A DNA stretch of 35,783 bases from Bradyrhizobium uaiense (GTDB taxonomy: Bacteria > Pseudomonadota > Alphaproteobacteria > Rhizobiales > Xanthobacteraceae): NCBI RefSeq assembly GCF_010811875.1, contig NZ_VKHP01000073.1:1-35783 (forward strand). Reading direction: 5' to 3'. The position numbers and the translations under genes are program-made. The notes under the pieces are model-generated. The model was not told the origin of the DNA and did no database searches. It saw nothing but the letters and a program-made list of their open reading frames with translations. Numbering within the stretch: the first letter of the stretch is position 1; each line of letters opens with the position of its first letter. Positions 1 to 7,945 of this stretch are shown piece by piece.

Positions 1-2
1 CG

Positions 3-368
3 GTCCTTGTCCCGTCGCCGGAACGATACGCCATCCACAAGCTCATCGTCGGATCCCGCCGGAAGGCGGATCGCGATGCGACCGCAAAGAGCGCGAAGGA
101 TCGGCTTCAGGCCAGATCGATCATCGAAGCGATGATCGCGAACCGCCAGTATGCCGATCTTGCTTCTGCCTTTACGGAAGCATGGGATCGCGGCGACCAG
201 TGGAGAGCCGCGATCCGCACCAGCATCGCGACCTATGACGATGACTTCCAGAGCTCGCTCCGCACCGAACTAGCCAAGGGGGTAACCGAACTCGGTTCCG
301 ACCTCGCCGGCTACGATCTTTCAGACAAGCTCGCCGAAGCGGGAACAACTCAGCCGCGCCCAAAATGA
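3..368 (+). CDS. GSU2403-type nucleotidyltransferase fold protein, C-terminal part
   Basis: The frame is open from the window edge to a TGA at 366-368, giving about 121 residues and no start, so only the C-terminus is present. The stretch VPSPERYAIHKLIVGSRR followed by a lysine/arginine-rich helix and a segment like EAWDRGDQWRAAI matches my memory of the C-terminal end of GSU2403-family nucleotidyltransferase-fold proteins (NTP_transf_8). The nucleotidyl-transfer motifs would lie further upstream, outside the window. Its stop overlaps an ATG (ATGA at 365-368), but the 54-codon frame that begins there resembles nothing known. The family call rests on pattern memory; substrate and partner are unknown. 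Confidence 0.6.
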   Translation, partial: VLVPSPERYAIHKLIVGSRRKADRDATAKSAKDRLQARSIIEAMIANRQYADLASAFTEAWDRGDQWRAAIRTSIATYDDDFQSSLRTELAKGVTELGSDLAGYDLSDKLAEAGTTQPRPK

Positions 369-740
369 CTGACGAGTTGCGGGCCGATGCCCGGAGCCGC
401 CGGCGCCAGCATCAGCGATCCAGGGGTGTGTCGTTGGCGAGCCTCATGAGCAGCAGTAGCAGCGGCAGCACAAGTCCGGTGTCGTCACGACCGTGCCGAT
501 CATCAGCCGCAATGTGTAGAGCGACATAAGCCCCCGGCGAAGGCCGCGGAGATTATGCTGAGTAAAGCGTTATGCGGGTGGCATCCTGTGAACGCAGGTT
601 TTTTCGGCGCATTGTTGACCGCGGCACTCCGCATAATCCCGCGGCTCGGCTACAGCGTTGCGCATCACGCGCGCTTCGTTGGCTTCGTCTTCTGCTGCAT
701 GTAGGACTGCAGTACAGCGTTGATCCATTAGGTGGTCATG
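369..740. other. No confident gene (degraded interval)
   Basis: This stretch between the nucleotidyltransferase and the permease remnant holds no convincing gene. A 54-codon plus-strand frame starting at 365 is serine/arginine-rich and looks non-coding. On the minus strand around 420-530 a short hydrophobic leucine-rich run ending in MRLANDTPLDR could be the tail of a lost membrane transporter, but it is too short to identify. Confidence 0.4.
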
Positions 741-1120
741 CGGCTTGCCTAGGCATCTCGGCGCGAGCCTGGTGCGGGCCGCGATCGGTTTCCTTGGTGG
801 GGCGGCGCTTGGCGTGATACTTGGCGTCGCGATGGCGCAATCGCCGCTGTTACACGGTACGGTTAATCCCCTCGTGCAGATGTTTCGCGCCGTTCCGTCG
901 CTTGCCTTCGTTCCGCTGCCGATTTTCTGGTTCGGCATTGGTGAAACGTCCAAGATTTTCTTGATCGCCTGGGCGTCTTCTTCCCGGTCTGGGTCAATAC
1001 CTATATCGGCGTGCGCGACGTGAGCCCGCTGCTCGGACGCGCGGCAGCGAGTCTCGGCGCACGCGGCTGGCGCAACTTTGCCTACGTCGTCATACCCGGC
1101 GCGCTGGATCAGGTCTGTCT
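741..1120 (+). pseudogene. SsuC/TauC-type ABC transporter permease remnant
   Basis: Two overlapping frames together spell the core of a binding-protein-dependent transport permease of the nitrate/sulfonate/taurine group. The first frame carries an LGASLVRAAIGFLGGAALGV helix, then MFRAVPSLAFVPLPIFWFGI and GETSKIF. At about 968-972 the frame shifts, consistent with loss of one base, and the protein resumes as GVFFPVWVNTYIGVRDVSPL and the EAA-like segment AAASLGARGWRNFAYVVIPG. Homology stops near 1115. The 5' end and the last membrane segments are missing, and no matching ATPase or binding-protein gene is nearby. It is a pseudogene: truncated at both ends and frameshifted. The substrate cannot be assigned. 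Confidence 0.8.
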
Positions 1121-1321
1121 GAGGGATGCTGCCGACAACGTCATCGTCGCCCGTGCCGATCGAGCCGAACAGTGGATAGGGAGGGCGCAGGCGCGCATGG
1201 ACTTGTGCTACGTCCAAGCGACTTTCGCCAAGGAAAATGCAAATTATCGGTCCCAATCGCTCACGCGGGTCGACCTCTCAGAAATGCGCGTCGATCCAGT
1301 CTTGCTCCACCGGGTCACGTA

Positions 1322-3031
1322 ATGCCAAGAATCACTATTGAGCCGCCGAAGGACTCCGGGGCCGTTCGCATAGGGGTGTTCGCCCCAGACGGGCAGGTGC
1401 TGGTACGTCCTCGATTGGTCCTTCCGCCGGCTGGCACGTTCGAGTTCGACGCGCCTCAGGTAGGAACATACACCGCCAGTCTGGAATCGCTCGGCGCAGG
1501 GCAAGTACTGTGGAGCTTCCCCGTAGCGTCGGACACCTCAAAGTTGGAGGCTCCTTCGCTCGATTCTCTCCGAGGGCTAGGTGCACTGATCTCGGCCAGG
1601 CACAGCACGTCAGGAGGGGCCAACACGGAAATGGCGGGGGAGTTCGCGGCAATCGAACTCTGGACCGAAAACCATCTCGAGGCATTGCCCGATATGCTCC
1701 AGACGCACGCCGTCGCGTCGCAGCGGCGAGTCGACGTAGGCAACATGTCAACAGGCGCCACAATGAGCTTCAATCCCGGTCCTGGGTCCGCCTATAGTCT
1801 CGGGCTATCGTACGACAGCCAACCGCTACGTACCGGGGGATGGCGGCCCTTCACGGCGAGCAACGTCAGCACTCGCCGAACTACCTCGGGAGATGTCGAA
1901 GTTGAATTTGATCGCGGTGGCGAACTTCCTCCAGCTGATTCAGGAGCGCGCTTAAGACTTTCGTTTGCGATCGAAGCAAACCGCGTTCAGCGCGTACTTG
2001 TTCCTTTATTCGCCGGGGGCGTCAAAGTTAGAGTCCGCACTTCGGAGGCGCCCTATCTCAGTGGCGATACTCTGAGCATCGTTCCGTCGCGCCCGGAGAC
2101 GCATGCTCTCCTCCAAGCTCTTACCTCCACTTCGACCGAAACCGCTACAGGCATCTGGAACGAAATCGGTCATGGTCCGGCCCATCTGGCCCGCTACGCG
2201 AGCGCCGATGTGGGGGACGATCCTTGGGTCTCAGCGGCGGTAGGCGTGTTGATGCTGCGATTGGGATGGCTACAGCACAACGATCGTTGGATAGAGGAGT
2301 TGGCACAAAGCCACCCTTGGCTATCCGATGCGTCCATCCTCGCGGCGCATCAACGTCTCGCGCAAACGCCGCCGGACGTAGATGGGGCAATAGAGCATCT
2401 TCAGCAGGCCCGTCGTGTCGGCGCCGTTTACTTCTTCGAAGCCAACAGACTACAGGGGGATCTGCTAGTCGCGTTGGCTGCCGACAGTCCCCAAGAGAAT
2501 CACCGCAAGCTCGCCGCCGTGGAGCTCGCGCGTTGGCGCAGCAATCTGGCGAACCAAGTTCAAGTCGGAGCATTCTTCTGCTGGCTCATGACGCGTGGCG
2601 CGCGCACTCGTGGGGGCCTCGATCAACGTTACAGCAACATTCTCGATAGTGGTCATTTGACGAGTCAATCTCCCCGGATCAGCGCGCTATCGCGCCTTAC
2701 GGTGCTCGAGGCCGCGGATCTGGCACGGCGTCTGGAGGAGAAGTGGGGCGTTTCCGCCGTTACCCCGATCGCGACGACCAATCGAATCGCTGGCGGGGCC
2801 TCTACCCTAGCGCAAGAGAAGACCGAGTTTACAGTCGTTCTCGCCAGGGCGGGTAACAACAAGATCGAAGTCATTAAGGAGGTTCGCGCGATCACCGGCC
2901 TTGGCTTGAAAGAAGCTAAGGACCTGGTCGAAGGCGCGCCTCGACCGCTGAAGGAGGGTATCGACGCGAACGAAGCGGAAAGACTCAAGGTGCAGTTGGA
3001 GAAGGCGGGCGCAAAGGTTGAGCTCAAATAG
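1322..3031 (+). CDS. Unknown multidomain protein ending in a ribosomal bL12-type C-terminal domain
   Basis: Intact frame of 569 residues from the ATG at 1322. The frame stays open back to 1172, but that part overlaps permease debris and looks non-coding. No clear Shine-Dalgarno precedes 1322. Residues 1-70 look like a small beta-rich domain. The middle (about 110-480) is unrecognised and turns helical, with tryptophan-rich repeat-like segments around 300-400. From about residue 498 to the end the sequence is strikingly like the C-terminal domain of ribosomal protein L7/L12: EKTEFTVVLARAGNNKIEVI, then AITGLGLKEAKDLVEGAP and the ending LEKAGAKVELK. The bL12 N-terminal dimerisation domain and hinge are absent, so this is a domain fusion and not a stray rplL. 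The function is unknown; the bL12 tail could bind a GTPase or ribosomal partner (inference). Confidence 0.8.
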   Translation: MPRITIEPPKDSGAVRIGVFAPDGQVLVRPRLVLPPAGTFEFDAPQVGTYTASLESLGAGQVLWSFPVASDTSKLEAPSLDSLRGLGALISARHSTSGGANTEMAGEFAAIELWTENHLEALPDMLQTHAVASQRRVDVGNMSTGATMSFNPGPGSAYSLGLSYDSQPLRTGGWRPFTASNVSTRRTTSGDVEVEFDRGGELPPADSGARLRLSFAIEANRVQRVLVPLFAGGVKVRVRTSEAPYLSGDTLSIVPSRPETHALLQALTSTSTETATGIWNEIGHGPAHLARYASADVGDDPWVSAAVGVLMLRLGWLQHNDRWIEELAQSHPWLSDASILAAHQRLAQTPPDVDGAIEHLQQARRVGAVYFFEANRLQGDLLVALAADSPQENHRKLAAVELARWRSNLANQVQVGAFFCWLMTRGARTRGGLDQRYSNILDSGHLTSQSPRISALSRLTVLEAADLARRLEEKWGVSAVTPIATTNRIAGGASTLAQEKTEFTVVLARAGNNKIEVIKEVRAITGLGLKEAKDLVEGAPRPLKEGIDANEAERLKVQLEKAGAKVELK

Positions 3032-3199
3032 CACCGGCGCAGTATCAGCAACGCCTTATCACGGACTTCCAACAGCTATGAGCTCAATGGTTGGTTTAGA
3101 GTGGCAGCAAGGCGGGTCGCGTCTTGCGGGCAAGTGCTCTCCGCTCCTTTTCGCAAGCCGCGAGTAAAGCTCATCATTCGACCACGCTTTCGCAGCCAC

Positions 3200-3362
3200 G
3201 TTCGATCCTCGCGTTCTGCAGCCGATATCTCAGCCGGCAAAGCCCGGCCAATCACTAAGGCGCTACGGCTCGCTATGGAAGGGCATAGATAGATCTGTTC
3301 CTTCGCGCCTTAGCCATCCAGCACCCCAGTGAATTCAACCCGTTAGACTTCTGTTGCGATAT
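3200..3362. repeat. Dispersed composite repeat, copy A: ybgC 3' relic plus serine-recombinase 3' relic
   Basis: On the plus strand the end of a thioesterase-like frame is readable (GKARPITKALRLAMEGHR, stop near 3290), matching the last residues of the ybgC-like gene ending at 16954. From about 3315 to 3360 the minus strand encodes SQQKSNGLNSLGCWMAKA, matching the C-terminus of the recombinase fragment at 15358 (SQQKPSGLLSLGRWTAS). The same arrangement recurs at 16900-17048 and 31094-31393. This copy is the most diverged and loses similarity after GATATCG near 3362. It is non-functional debris and a possible substrate for homologous recombination. Confidence 0.75.
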
Positions 3363-3545
3363 CGGAGCGCCACGTGGCGGAAGTCGCTGTGGAGCGAACG
3401 CTGTCCAGCCGACGCTGTACTGGCTGAGGTCTCTCCATGGTCCTTCGCCCGGGGCACCTACGTGCAAGCCTTCGGTGGGTGTTGTCTCGCCATCGGCCAG
3501 AGTGCTTTAGTTTCGCGCTTGCGCCATCATCTCAATAGATGCCTC
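3363..3545. other. No recognisable gene
   Basis: Between the repeat relic and the DCL-family gene I see no gene. Together with the end of the upstream gene and the repeat, this makes about 510 bases (3032-3545) without intact coding sequence. Confidence 0.4.
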
Positions 3546-4292
3546 CTAGGGATCCAGGTGCACTGGCCGCTTTATCTTCGGCCTTCGCTGTCCGGCTGCC
3601 ATGGATAGATTGCGTGCGCGTGAGATGATACGCAGAGTCGCGGCGCCTCGATGAAATTGCCGAAATGCCTCGGCCACAGCCGGATCAAGAAAGCTAGTCG
3701 TCGTCTGAGTGTCTGCCGGTGGCGTGAGGACCCCAACGGGCACGCCATGCTGCCACCCCCGCGCGGCGCGAAAACTCACAACCAATTGCCCGAACGTTGG
3801 ATAAGCGTGATCCAAATGGGCTTCGGAAAAGGAGATCAGTTCGTCCGACAGGTCGCATGGTACGCGGCCAACACCATCTCCGTAAGCCTCGAAATGGCGC
3901 TTCTTCGCTGCGATAAGATCGGCCGCAACCGCTCCTCGGCAGGCATCATAAAATTCCTGCGCGTTCGATTTCGGCTGGCCCTTCACGGCGTCGATATAGC
4001 TGAAGTCGGTGTCGGTCCCGTCGGTCCTGTGAACCCAAAAGCCAGGTGTCGAATATCCCTCGCCGATGTTTCGCCGTCGGAAAAAGTGCTCGATACCTGA
4101 TCCGATCTTCGAGGGATTGTCGATGATGACGGCGTCGTAGCGCTCGAGGAGGGCAACCAGATCATCATGATCCGATCGGCTTTCCACGATCTGGTTATCT
4201 GAATGGCGGGAAAGCATATCCTTAAAATGGGCTAACGCTGCTGTTTGCGTCTTCCAGGATCGGCCATTCGGTAGATTGATCGGCTTTGCCAT
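3546..4292 (-). CDS. DCL family protein (DUF3223)
   Basis: Complete 248-residue frame starting MAKPINLPNGRSWKTQTAAL. The N-terminal half (about 1-110) has the DCL/DUF3223 pattern: an SKIGSGIEHFFRRRN segment followed by GYSTPGFWVHRTDGTDTDFS and FSYIDAVKGQPK. The second half has runs such as AHLDHAYPTFGQLVVSF and GVLTPPADTQTTTSF, which I remember as conserved in full-length bacterial members of about this size. In plants the DCL domain acts in chloroplast rRNA maturation; the bacterial role is not established. A GGGAGA sequence lies immediately before the ATG, closer than is usual for a ribosome binding site. It points the same way as the AbiE pair and is the last intact gene downstream of it. 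The family is fairly sure, the function unknown. Confidence 0.8.
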   Translation of the reverse strand: MAKPINLPNGRSWKTQTAALAHFKDMLSRHSDNQIVESRSDHDDLVALLERYDAVIIDNPSKIGSGIEHFFRRRNIGEGYSTPGFWVHRTDGTDTDFSYIDAVKGQPKSNAQEFYDACRGAVAADLIAAKKRHFEAYGDGVGRVPCDLSDELISFSEAHLDHAYPTFGQLVVSFRAARGWQHGVPVGVLTPPADTQTTTSFLDPAVAEAFRQFHRGAATLRIISRARNLSMAAGQRRPKIKRPVHLDP

Positions 4293-4455
4293 TCTCCCGC
4301 AGCCCTGAGTTTGTTGTGCTATTAGGTGGGCGACGACTGCCTCTGCACAACGGCATTTTAAGTAAGATCGGCGCTATCCAAAGGGCTCCTGTGCGGCAGA
4401 TTCATTGCGCCATTTGCGCAACGGCTCGGTCCAACTCGCCTATCATTGTCATTGC

Positions 4456-4788
4456 TCAATCATTATCAGCCTCGTCATCGTCGACCTTGGCGAATGAAAA
4501 ATCGAACCAATCGCCATTCTTGGACTTAAGCGCAGCCTCGAATTGCTCGCGCAACGGAAAATCCGTTACAAAGCCGCGGCCAGCTTCCAAATTGATGAGA
4601 TTAGAGACATTGACGACCTTCGTCACGCAACCTTGTTTAAATGTTTTCGCGCGAGAGCCGTGCAAATTTGACGCTGTTATCTCGACCGCAATGTGGAACG
4701 GCTGTTGGGCATACGGATCGAGCCGCGCGATTCCCTGGAAGGTCCAAGTTCGCCCATGCCGGAAATCCGCGCAATGAATTTCTATGAC
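4456..4788 (-). pseudogene. Unrecognised ORF without a start codon, downstream of the PIN gene
   Basis: The minus-strand frame is open from the stop of the PIN gene (TAG at 4791-4789) to 4456, about 110 codons, beginning VIEIHCADFRHGRTWTFQGI and ending FDFSFAKVDDDEADND. It looks coding, but there is no ATG or GTG in its first forty codons; the first possible start is a TTG at 4665, inside the conserved-looking part. Because it is in frame with the PIN gene, the PIN stop may be a nonsense mutation in a longer protein, or the small gene may have had a start (for example GTG now GTC at 4788) that mutated. I do not recognise the protein. Confidence 0.45.
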
Positions 4789-5932
4789 CTAGCCGCCGTT
4801 GGGACCGACGGCGAAGTCGATATCATGGCGGCCGACCGGACTCCTGATCTCCGGAAATCGAACCATCGGCCGCGCGATATCAAAATGATGCTTGGGTCGT
4901 GGCGCACTTGGTCCATACACCGGATAACAGATGAACTTGTCATGCAGGCCGCCACTTGATGACCGCAATGTGACGACTAGGTTCTCCGCCTGGATGTGGC
5001 CGATAACACGAATTGCCATCGTGAACCCAATTTGGCTGTATTCTTCTTCCAGATAGCGGTGAATGCGCGCCACATGACGTGGAACGATGACATCGCGGTA
5101 CTTCAGGTATTTCTCATCATAACTGGAATCTCGCATGAAATGGATTCCGGGCATTCCGGCGTCCTGCGAACGCTTGGGATTCTCGCGGAGAATTCTTGCG
5201 ACAAAGTCGGACTGCTCCGACGCGCTCAGCGCCTCGATGCGATAGACCAACAGTGGGTCGGGAGCCTGAAATTCAAGGGTGATCTCGATATCTGGTTCAG
5301 TGGATTGAAGCTCCTCGATTTTCGATCTTAGCTTCAACAGTTCCTTTTCCTGTGGGCTGGGTTCAGGCGCCAACAACCAGTGTTCCGGCAATTTTTGGGC
5401 CTTGATGCCGTAGCGAGCGGCCATGGCAATGGGGTTGTTGTCATAGCTGAAAAGTATTTTCATCGCGGCGGCCCCATTTTCAGCATGCAGCACCTGCGCA
5501 ACAACACGGGCATCTCCCTCTTCCGGATCGAGATCCTGGAACAGGTCCCAGTTAATCCGATTGATTTTCGCGAACGCGATATCAACTAGCGGAGGTCCTG
5601 GTGTTATCTGGACGACAGAGTCCGATTCCGCGGCGGGACCGATCCGGCGATTGAAATCGCGAGCGCGTTTTCCAAGGCGGCCGTCGCGCTTGCGCTTGTC
5701 GATCTACTTCATCACCTGAGGAACGACGAGAACCAGAATAGGCCCCGCAGGATCAATTTCTTTCCAGGGTAGGACCGGGAGCGGCTTGGCCTCCAACGCG
5801 ACCATACTGTCCATGAACAGGACCGTAGAATACTTGGACCAATCTATCGTCCCGTTCACGATGCGCTCCAGCGCGGAAGGTTAAGAAGGATGCGCTCGAA
5901 TTCGTTGTAGGAGCCAGAGCGCCGCTCTAGTC
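4789..5932 (-). pseudogene. PIN-domain protein gene inactivated by nonsense and frameshift
   Basis: Read on the minus strand, a PIN-type nuclease domain is visible: TVLFMDSMVALEAKPLPVLP (the aspartate in FMDS would be the first metal ligand), VLVVPQVMK, then IDKRKRDGRLGKRARDF and later DPEEGDARVVAQVL with acidic residues. An in-frame TAG (plus-strand CTA at 5704-5706) interrupts it between VPQVMK and IDKRK, where a glutamate codon is expected. Upstream, the N-terminal segment GSYNEFERILLNLP lies in another frame, with the shift near 5872-5880 and a TAA (5883-5881) in the main frame. The last 234 codons (5493-4789) remain open, so a C-terminal piece could still be translated. The gene follows AbiEii directly on the same strand, so it was probably part of the same defence cluster. 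Confidence 0.8.
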
Positions 5933-5934
5933 GC

Positions 5935-6807
5935 TCAAGCAGCGAGCAAATCGGCAAGGTCATGTTGTTCAATTCTTTCGGCGGTATTCGCCCAAGGCTC
6001 GCCTGGGATTAGCCGAATAATGTCGCGAAATACTACCGCAAACGCTTTCCTTCCGGTTTCGTCTGTAAAATGTGCCGCTTCATCCGCGGTCAACAACGGT
6101 TTGACGTCAGCGAGAAAATCGGGCCGCTCAAGTTTATCAAACATGCGCTGTTCGGCTTGCGCGCGCGAAATCGCCTGACCGGAGAGTTCCAGGTACTTGC
6201 CGAACAGTTCAACTATTCGTTTCGTATTGAGCTTCTCGAAGATGTCGAGCGAATGCGAAAGATCGACCAGGTCGCGTCCCTTGTTGCGCTGAAGCAGCGC
6301 CCGCAACTTGGTTGACAACAATTCCTCGTTCGAAAACGTCGGAATCTCTGTCGCGCCCGAAAACCACGGATTCTCGACCTTGAAGGGAAACGTAACAGCG
6401 GGGTCGTAGGCCTCGCGTTCGCGCGTGTTGATCTCCACCTTTAGGCGGATGAGGCCTAGTCCATCTTCCGCGTTAGTCTTGAAGCGAAACTTGGGGGCAA
6501 CCTCGCTTTGATCGAAGCGAGGATTGCCCAACCATGGTGTCAGAATGTCTCGAATGCGGTCGAGGATTGGACCGATTCCGCCAGCTGTCGTCCGTACGAA
6601 ATCGATATCCTCCGAATATCGGAGAGGCTTTAGGAAGTGCAGTTTGTTGAGCGCCGTTCCACCGCGAAATCGAAGCTCCTTGCGGAGGAAGGAATCATTG
6701 AAGAGTTCGACTAGTGCCCGTGCAATGATGAGATCTTGCTCGACTTGGCGCTGTTCAGCCCACGGCACATGCTTTGACCATGCGATGATGTTTTGAGTCG
6801 GGATCAC
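5935..6807 (-). CDS. abiEii: AbiEii-type nucleotidyltransferase toxin
   Basis: Intact 290-residue protein of the nucleotidyltransferase AbiEii/AbiGii family, the toxin half of type IV toxin-antitoxin and abortive-infection modules. Visible motifs are the RGGTALNKLHF loop near residue 48, the SEDIDF motif with the DxD metal-binding pair around residue 66, KVEINTRE near 125, and TKLRALLQRNKGRDLVDLSH around 165-185, which carries the conserved K and D of motif IV. Family members are GTP-binding nucleotidyltransferases that stop growth when the cognate antitoxin is insufficient. Its ATG overlaps the stop of the upstream antitoxin gene by four bases (ATGA, 6804-6807), which indicates translational coupling. 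All core motifs are present, so it is probably functional. Confidence 0.9.
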   Translation of the reverse strand: MIPTQNIIAWSKHVPWAEQRQVEQDLIIARALVELFNDSFLRKELRFRGGTALNKLHFLKPLRYSEDIDFVRTTAGGIGPILDRIRDILTPWLGNPRFDQSEVAPKFRFKTNAEDGLGLIRLKVEINTREREAYDPAVTFPFKVENPWFSGATEIPTFSNEELLSTKLRALLQRNKGRDLVDLSHSLDIFEKLNTKRIVELFGKYLELSGQAISRAQAEQRMFDKLERPDFLADVKPLLTADEAAHFTDETGRKAFAVVFRDIIRLIPGEPWANTAERIEQHDLADLLAA

Positions 6808-7637
6808 TCATCGACCTCCGGATAGCGCTGCACGGCGACGCGCCAACGCTCGTTGCGCTCAACGGGCTCGCTTTCGGATTTTGCGACTTTGCGCGGCTCC
6901 GGCTCGAGCGCGACCCAAGGCACCGGTCCGTTTTCGAAGAGACCATCGTAGAGCGGATTGGCGCGCTCGCCATATCCGAGGCGATCGAATAGATAGCCGA
7001 GCCTCTGGCCGCAGGCGCGCTCGAAATGCACGGCCATAGCAGCAAGCTTTTGACCATCGATGCGCTCAGCGAGATCGGTCATGACGGTCGCCACCGCATC
7101 AATGCCGCCGGCCACGTGCATGTAGCGAAGCAGGTCGAGTGCCGTCAGCTCAGGGCCAGAGACCTTCATGCTTCCAGTGTCTGTCTTGTGATTGACGATG
7201 CCGTCGCGGATGCTCTCTAGGTCTTTGCGGAAATGGAATGTGATCCAAGAACGCCCTGCGCGGATCTTCCGGAGCTGCCGATCTGTCACAACTTGGAATG
7301 CCGTGACGGCGTGATGCGAGGCGCCATGCAATTCGGCTGCCTTGAGCAAACCAACATAGTATGGACGGCCTTCGTGCTGCATCAGCGAGTCAATGTACCA
7401 GGCGGGGGGTGGGGCCTCCCAATTCATGAATTGCGGCGGGACAGCCACGTAGAATCCATGCCGGGGATTGAACAGCGTGCGGCGTTTCTGGAGCCGGGCG
7501 GCGGCCTTCAGGAAGGCGGCCTCTGTGATGCCGAGGGCTGCAATGGCTTCGGCGCGTGTGAACGTAATCCGGCCCTCGGATTGGAGAGATGTGAGGAAGT
7601 TCGCAAGGCTCGACCGGGGGGCTGGCATCATATGCAA
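6804..7637 (-). CDS. abiEi: AbiEi-type antitoxin and autorepressor
   Basis: About 277 residues; member of the AbiEi antitoxin family. Residues 5-70 form a winged-helix-like DNA-binding segment (FLTSLQSEGRITFTRAEAIA, then ITEAAFLKAAARLQKR and the wing HGFYVAV). The middle has PPPAWYIDSLMQHEGRPYYV and ALLH-type patterns typical of the family, and the C-terminal domain has SGPELTALDLLRYMHVAGGI. Family members neutralise AbiEii and repress their own promoter. Possible starts are a TTG at 7637 and two ATGs at 7631 and 7628; AAGAG at 7648-7644 could serve as ribosome binding site for the first or second. The repeated elements at 7629-7730 overlap the start and are the likely operator. Confidence 0.9.
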   Translation of the reverse strand: MHMMPAPRSSLANFLTSLQSEGRITFTRAEAIAALGITEAAFLKAAARLQKRRTLFNPRHGFYVAVPPQFMNWEAPPPAWYIDSLMQHEGRPYYVGLLKAAELHGASHHAVTAFQVVTDRQLRKIRAGRSWITFHFRKDLESIRDGIVNHKTDTGSMKVSGPELTALDLLRYMHVAGGIDAVATVMTDLAERIDGQKLAAMAVHFERACGQRLGYLFDRLGYGERANPLYDGLFENGPVPWVALEPEPRKVAKSESEPVERNERWRVAVQRYPEVDE

Positions 7638-7730
7638 AAATAGCTCTTAAATGACCATTTTTCAATATATAGCTGTGGGAACGATAGAATCATATGTAAA
7701 TTAATCCCATAAATGTCTATTTTGGGATAT
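7629..7730 (-). promoter_or_regulatory. Putative AbiEi operator: two 40-bp imperfect direct repeats
   Basis: An AT-rich interval holds two copies of a 40-bp element, 7629-7668 and 7691-7730, 62 bp apart. Both begin CATATG, contain AAATG followed by ATTTT, and end in ATAT; I count 28 matches in 40. The first overlaps the abiEi start codons. AbiEi proteins studied elsewhere bind paired repeats upstream of their own gene, so autorepression here is a reasonable inference. The base composition is clearly lower in GC than the neighbouring genes. Confidence 0.55.
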
Positions 7731-7896
7731 GATGCAGTAGATAGGAAGGCGGCAGCATTAGCCACGACCGGGCGGCCAAGCGCAGCTCCTAAAGCCTAGC
7801 GGCCCGCCAACGTCGATTGAGCGGCGACCGGTGGATCACGGGGGTGACGGCCATGATCCTGCAGGCCGGAACAAGATCGTCTCGACCAGTCGACAT

Positions 7897-7911
7897 GTTC
7901 TTTGTATGTTC
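7897..7911 (+). promoter_or_regulatory. Candidate LexA box upstream of the Wadjet operon
   Basis: The sequence GTTC-TTTGTAT-GTTC is an exact match to the direct-repeat SOS box GTTC-N7-GTTC known for alphaproteobacterial LexA. It ends 34 bp before the jetA ATG, within the roughly 300-bp divergent region between abiEi and jetA. Only eight positions are specified, so about one chance match is expected over both strands of a window this size; the location is what makes it interesting. Confidence 0.45.
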
Positions 7912-7945
7912 CCTTGAGGAGTGTTGTGCTGGAATGGGGTGAAGC

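Noticed and set aside
570..1256. Long minus-strand frame of 228 codons
   Set aside because: It is antisense to the recognisable permease remnant and has no family features.
1172..1321. Upstream extension of the bL12-fusion gene to a GTG at 1172
   Set aside because: The added 50 residues lie in permease debris and look non-coding; the ATG at 1322 begins the protein-like sequence.
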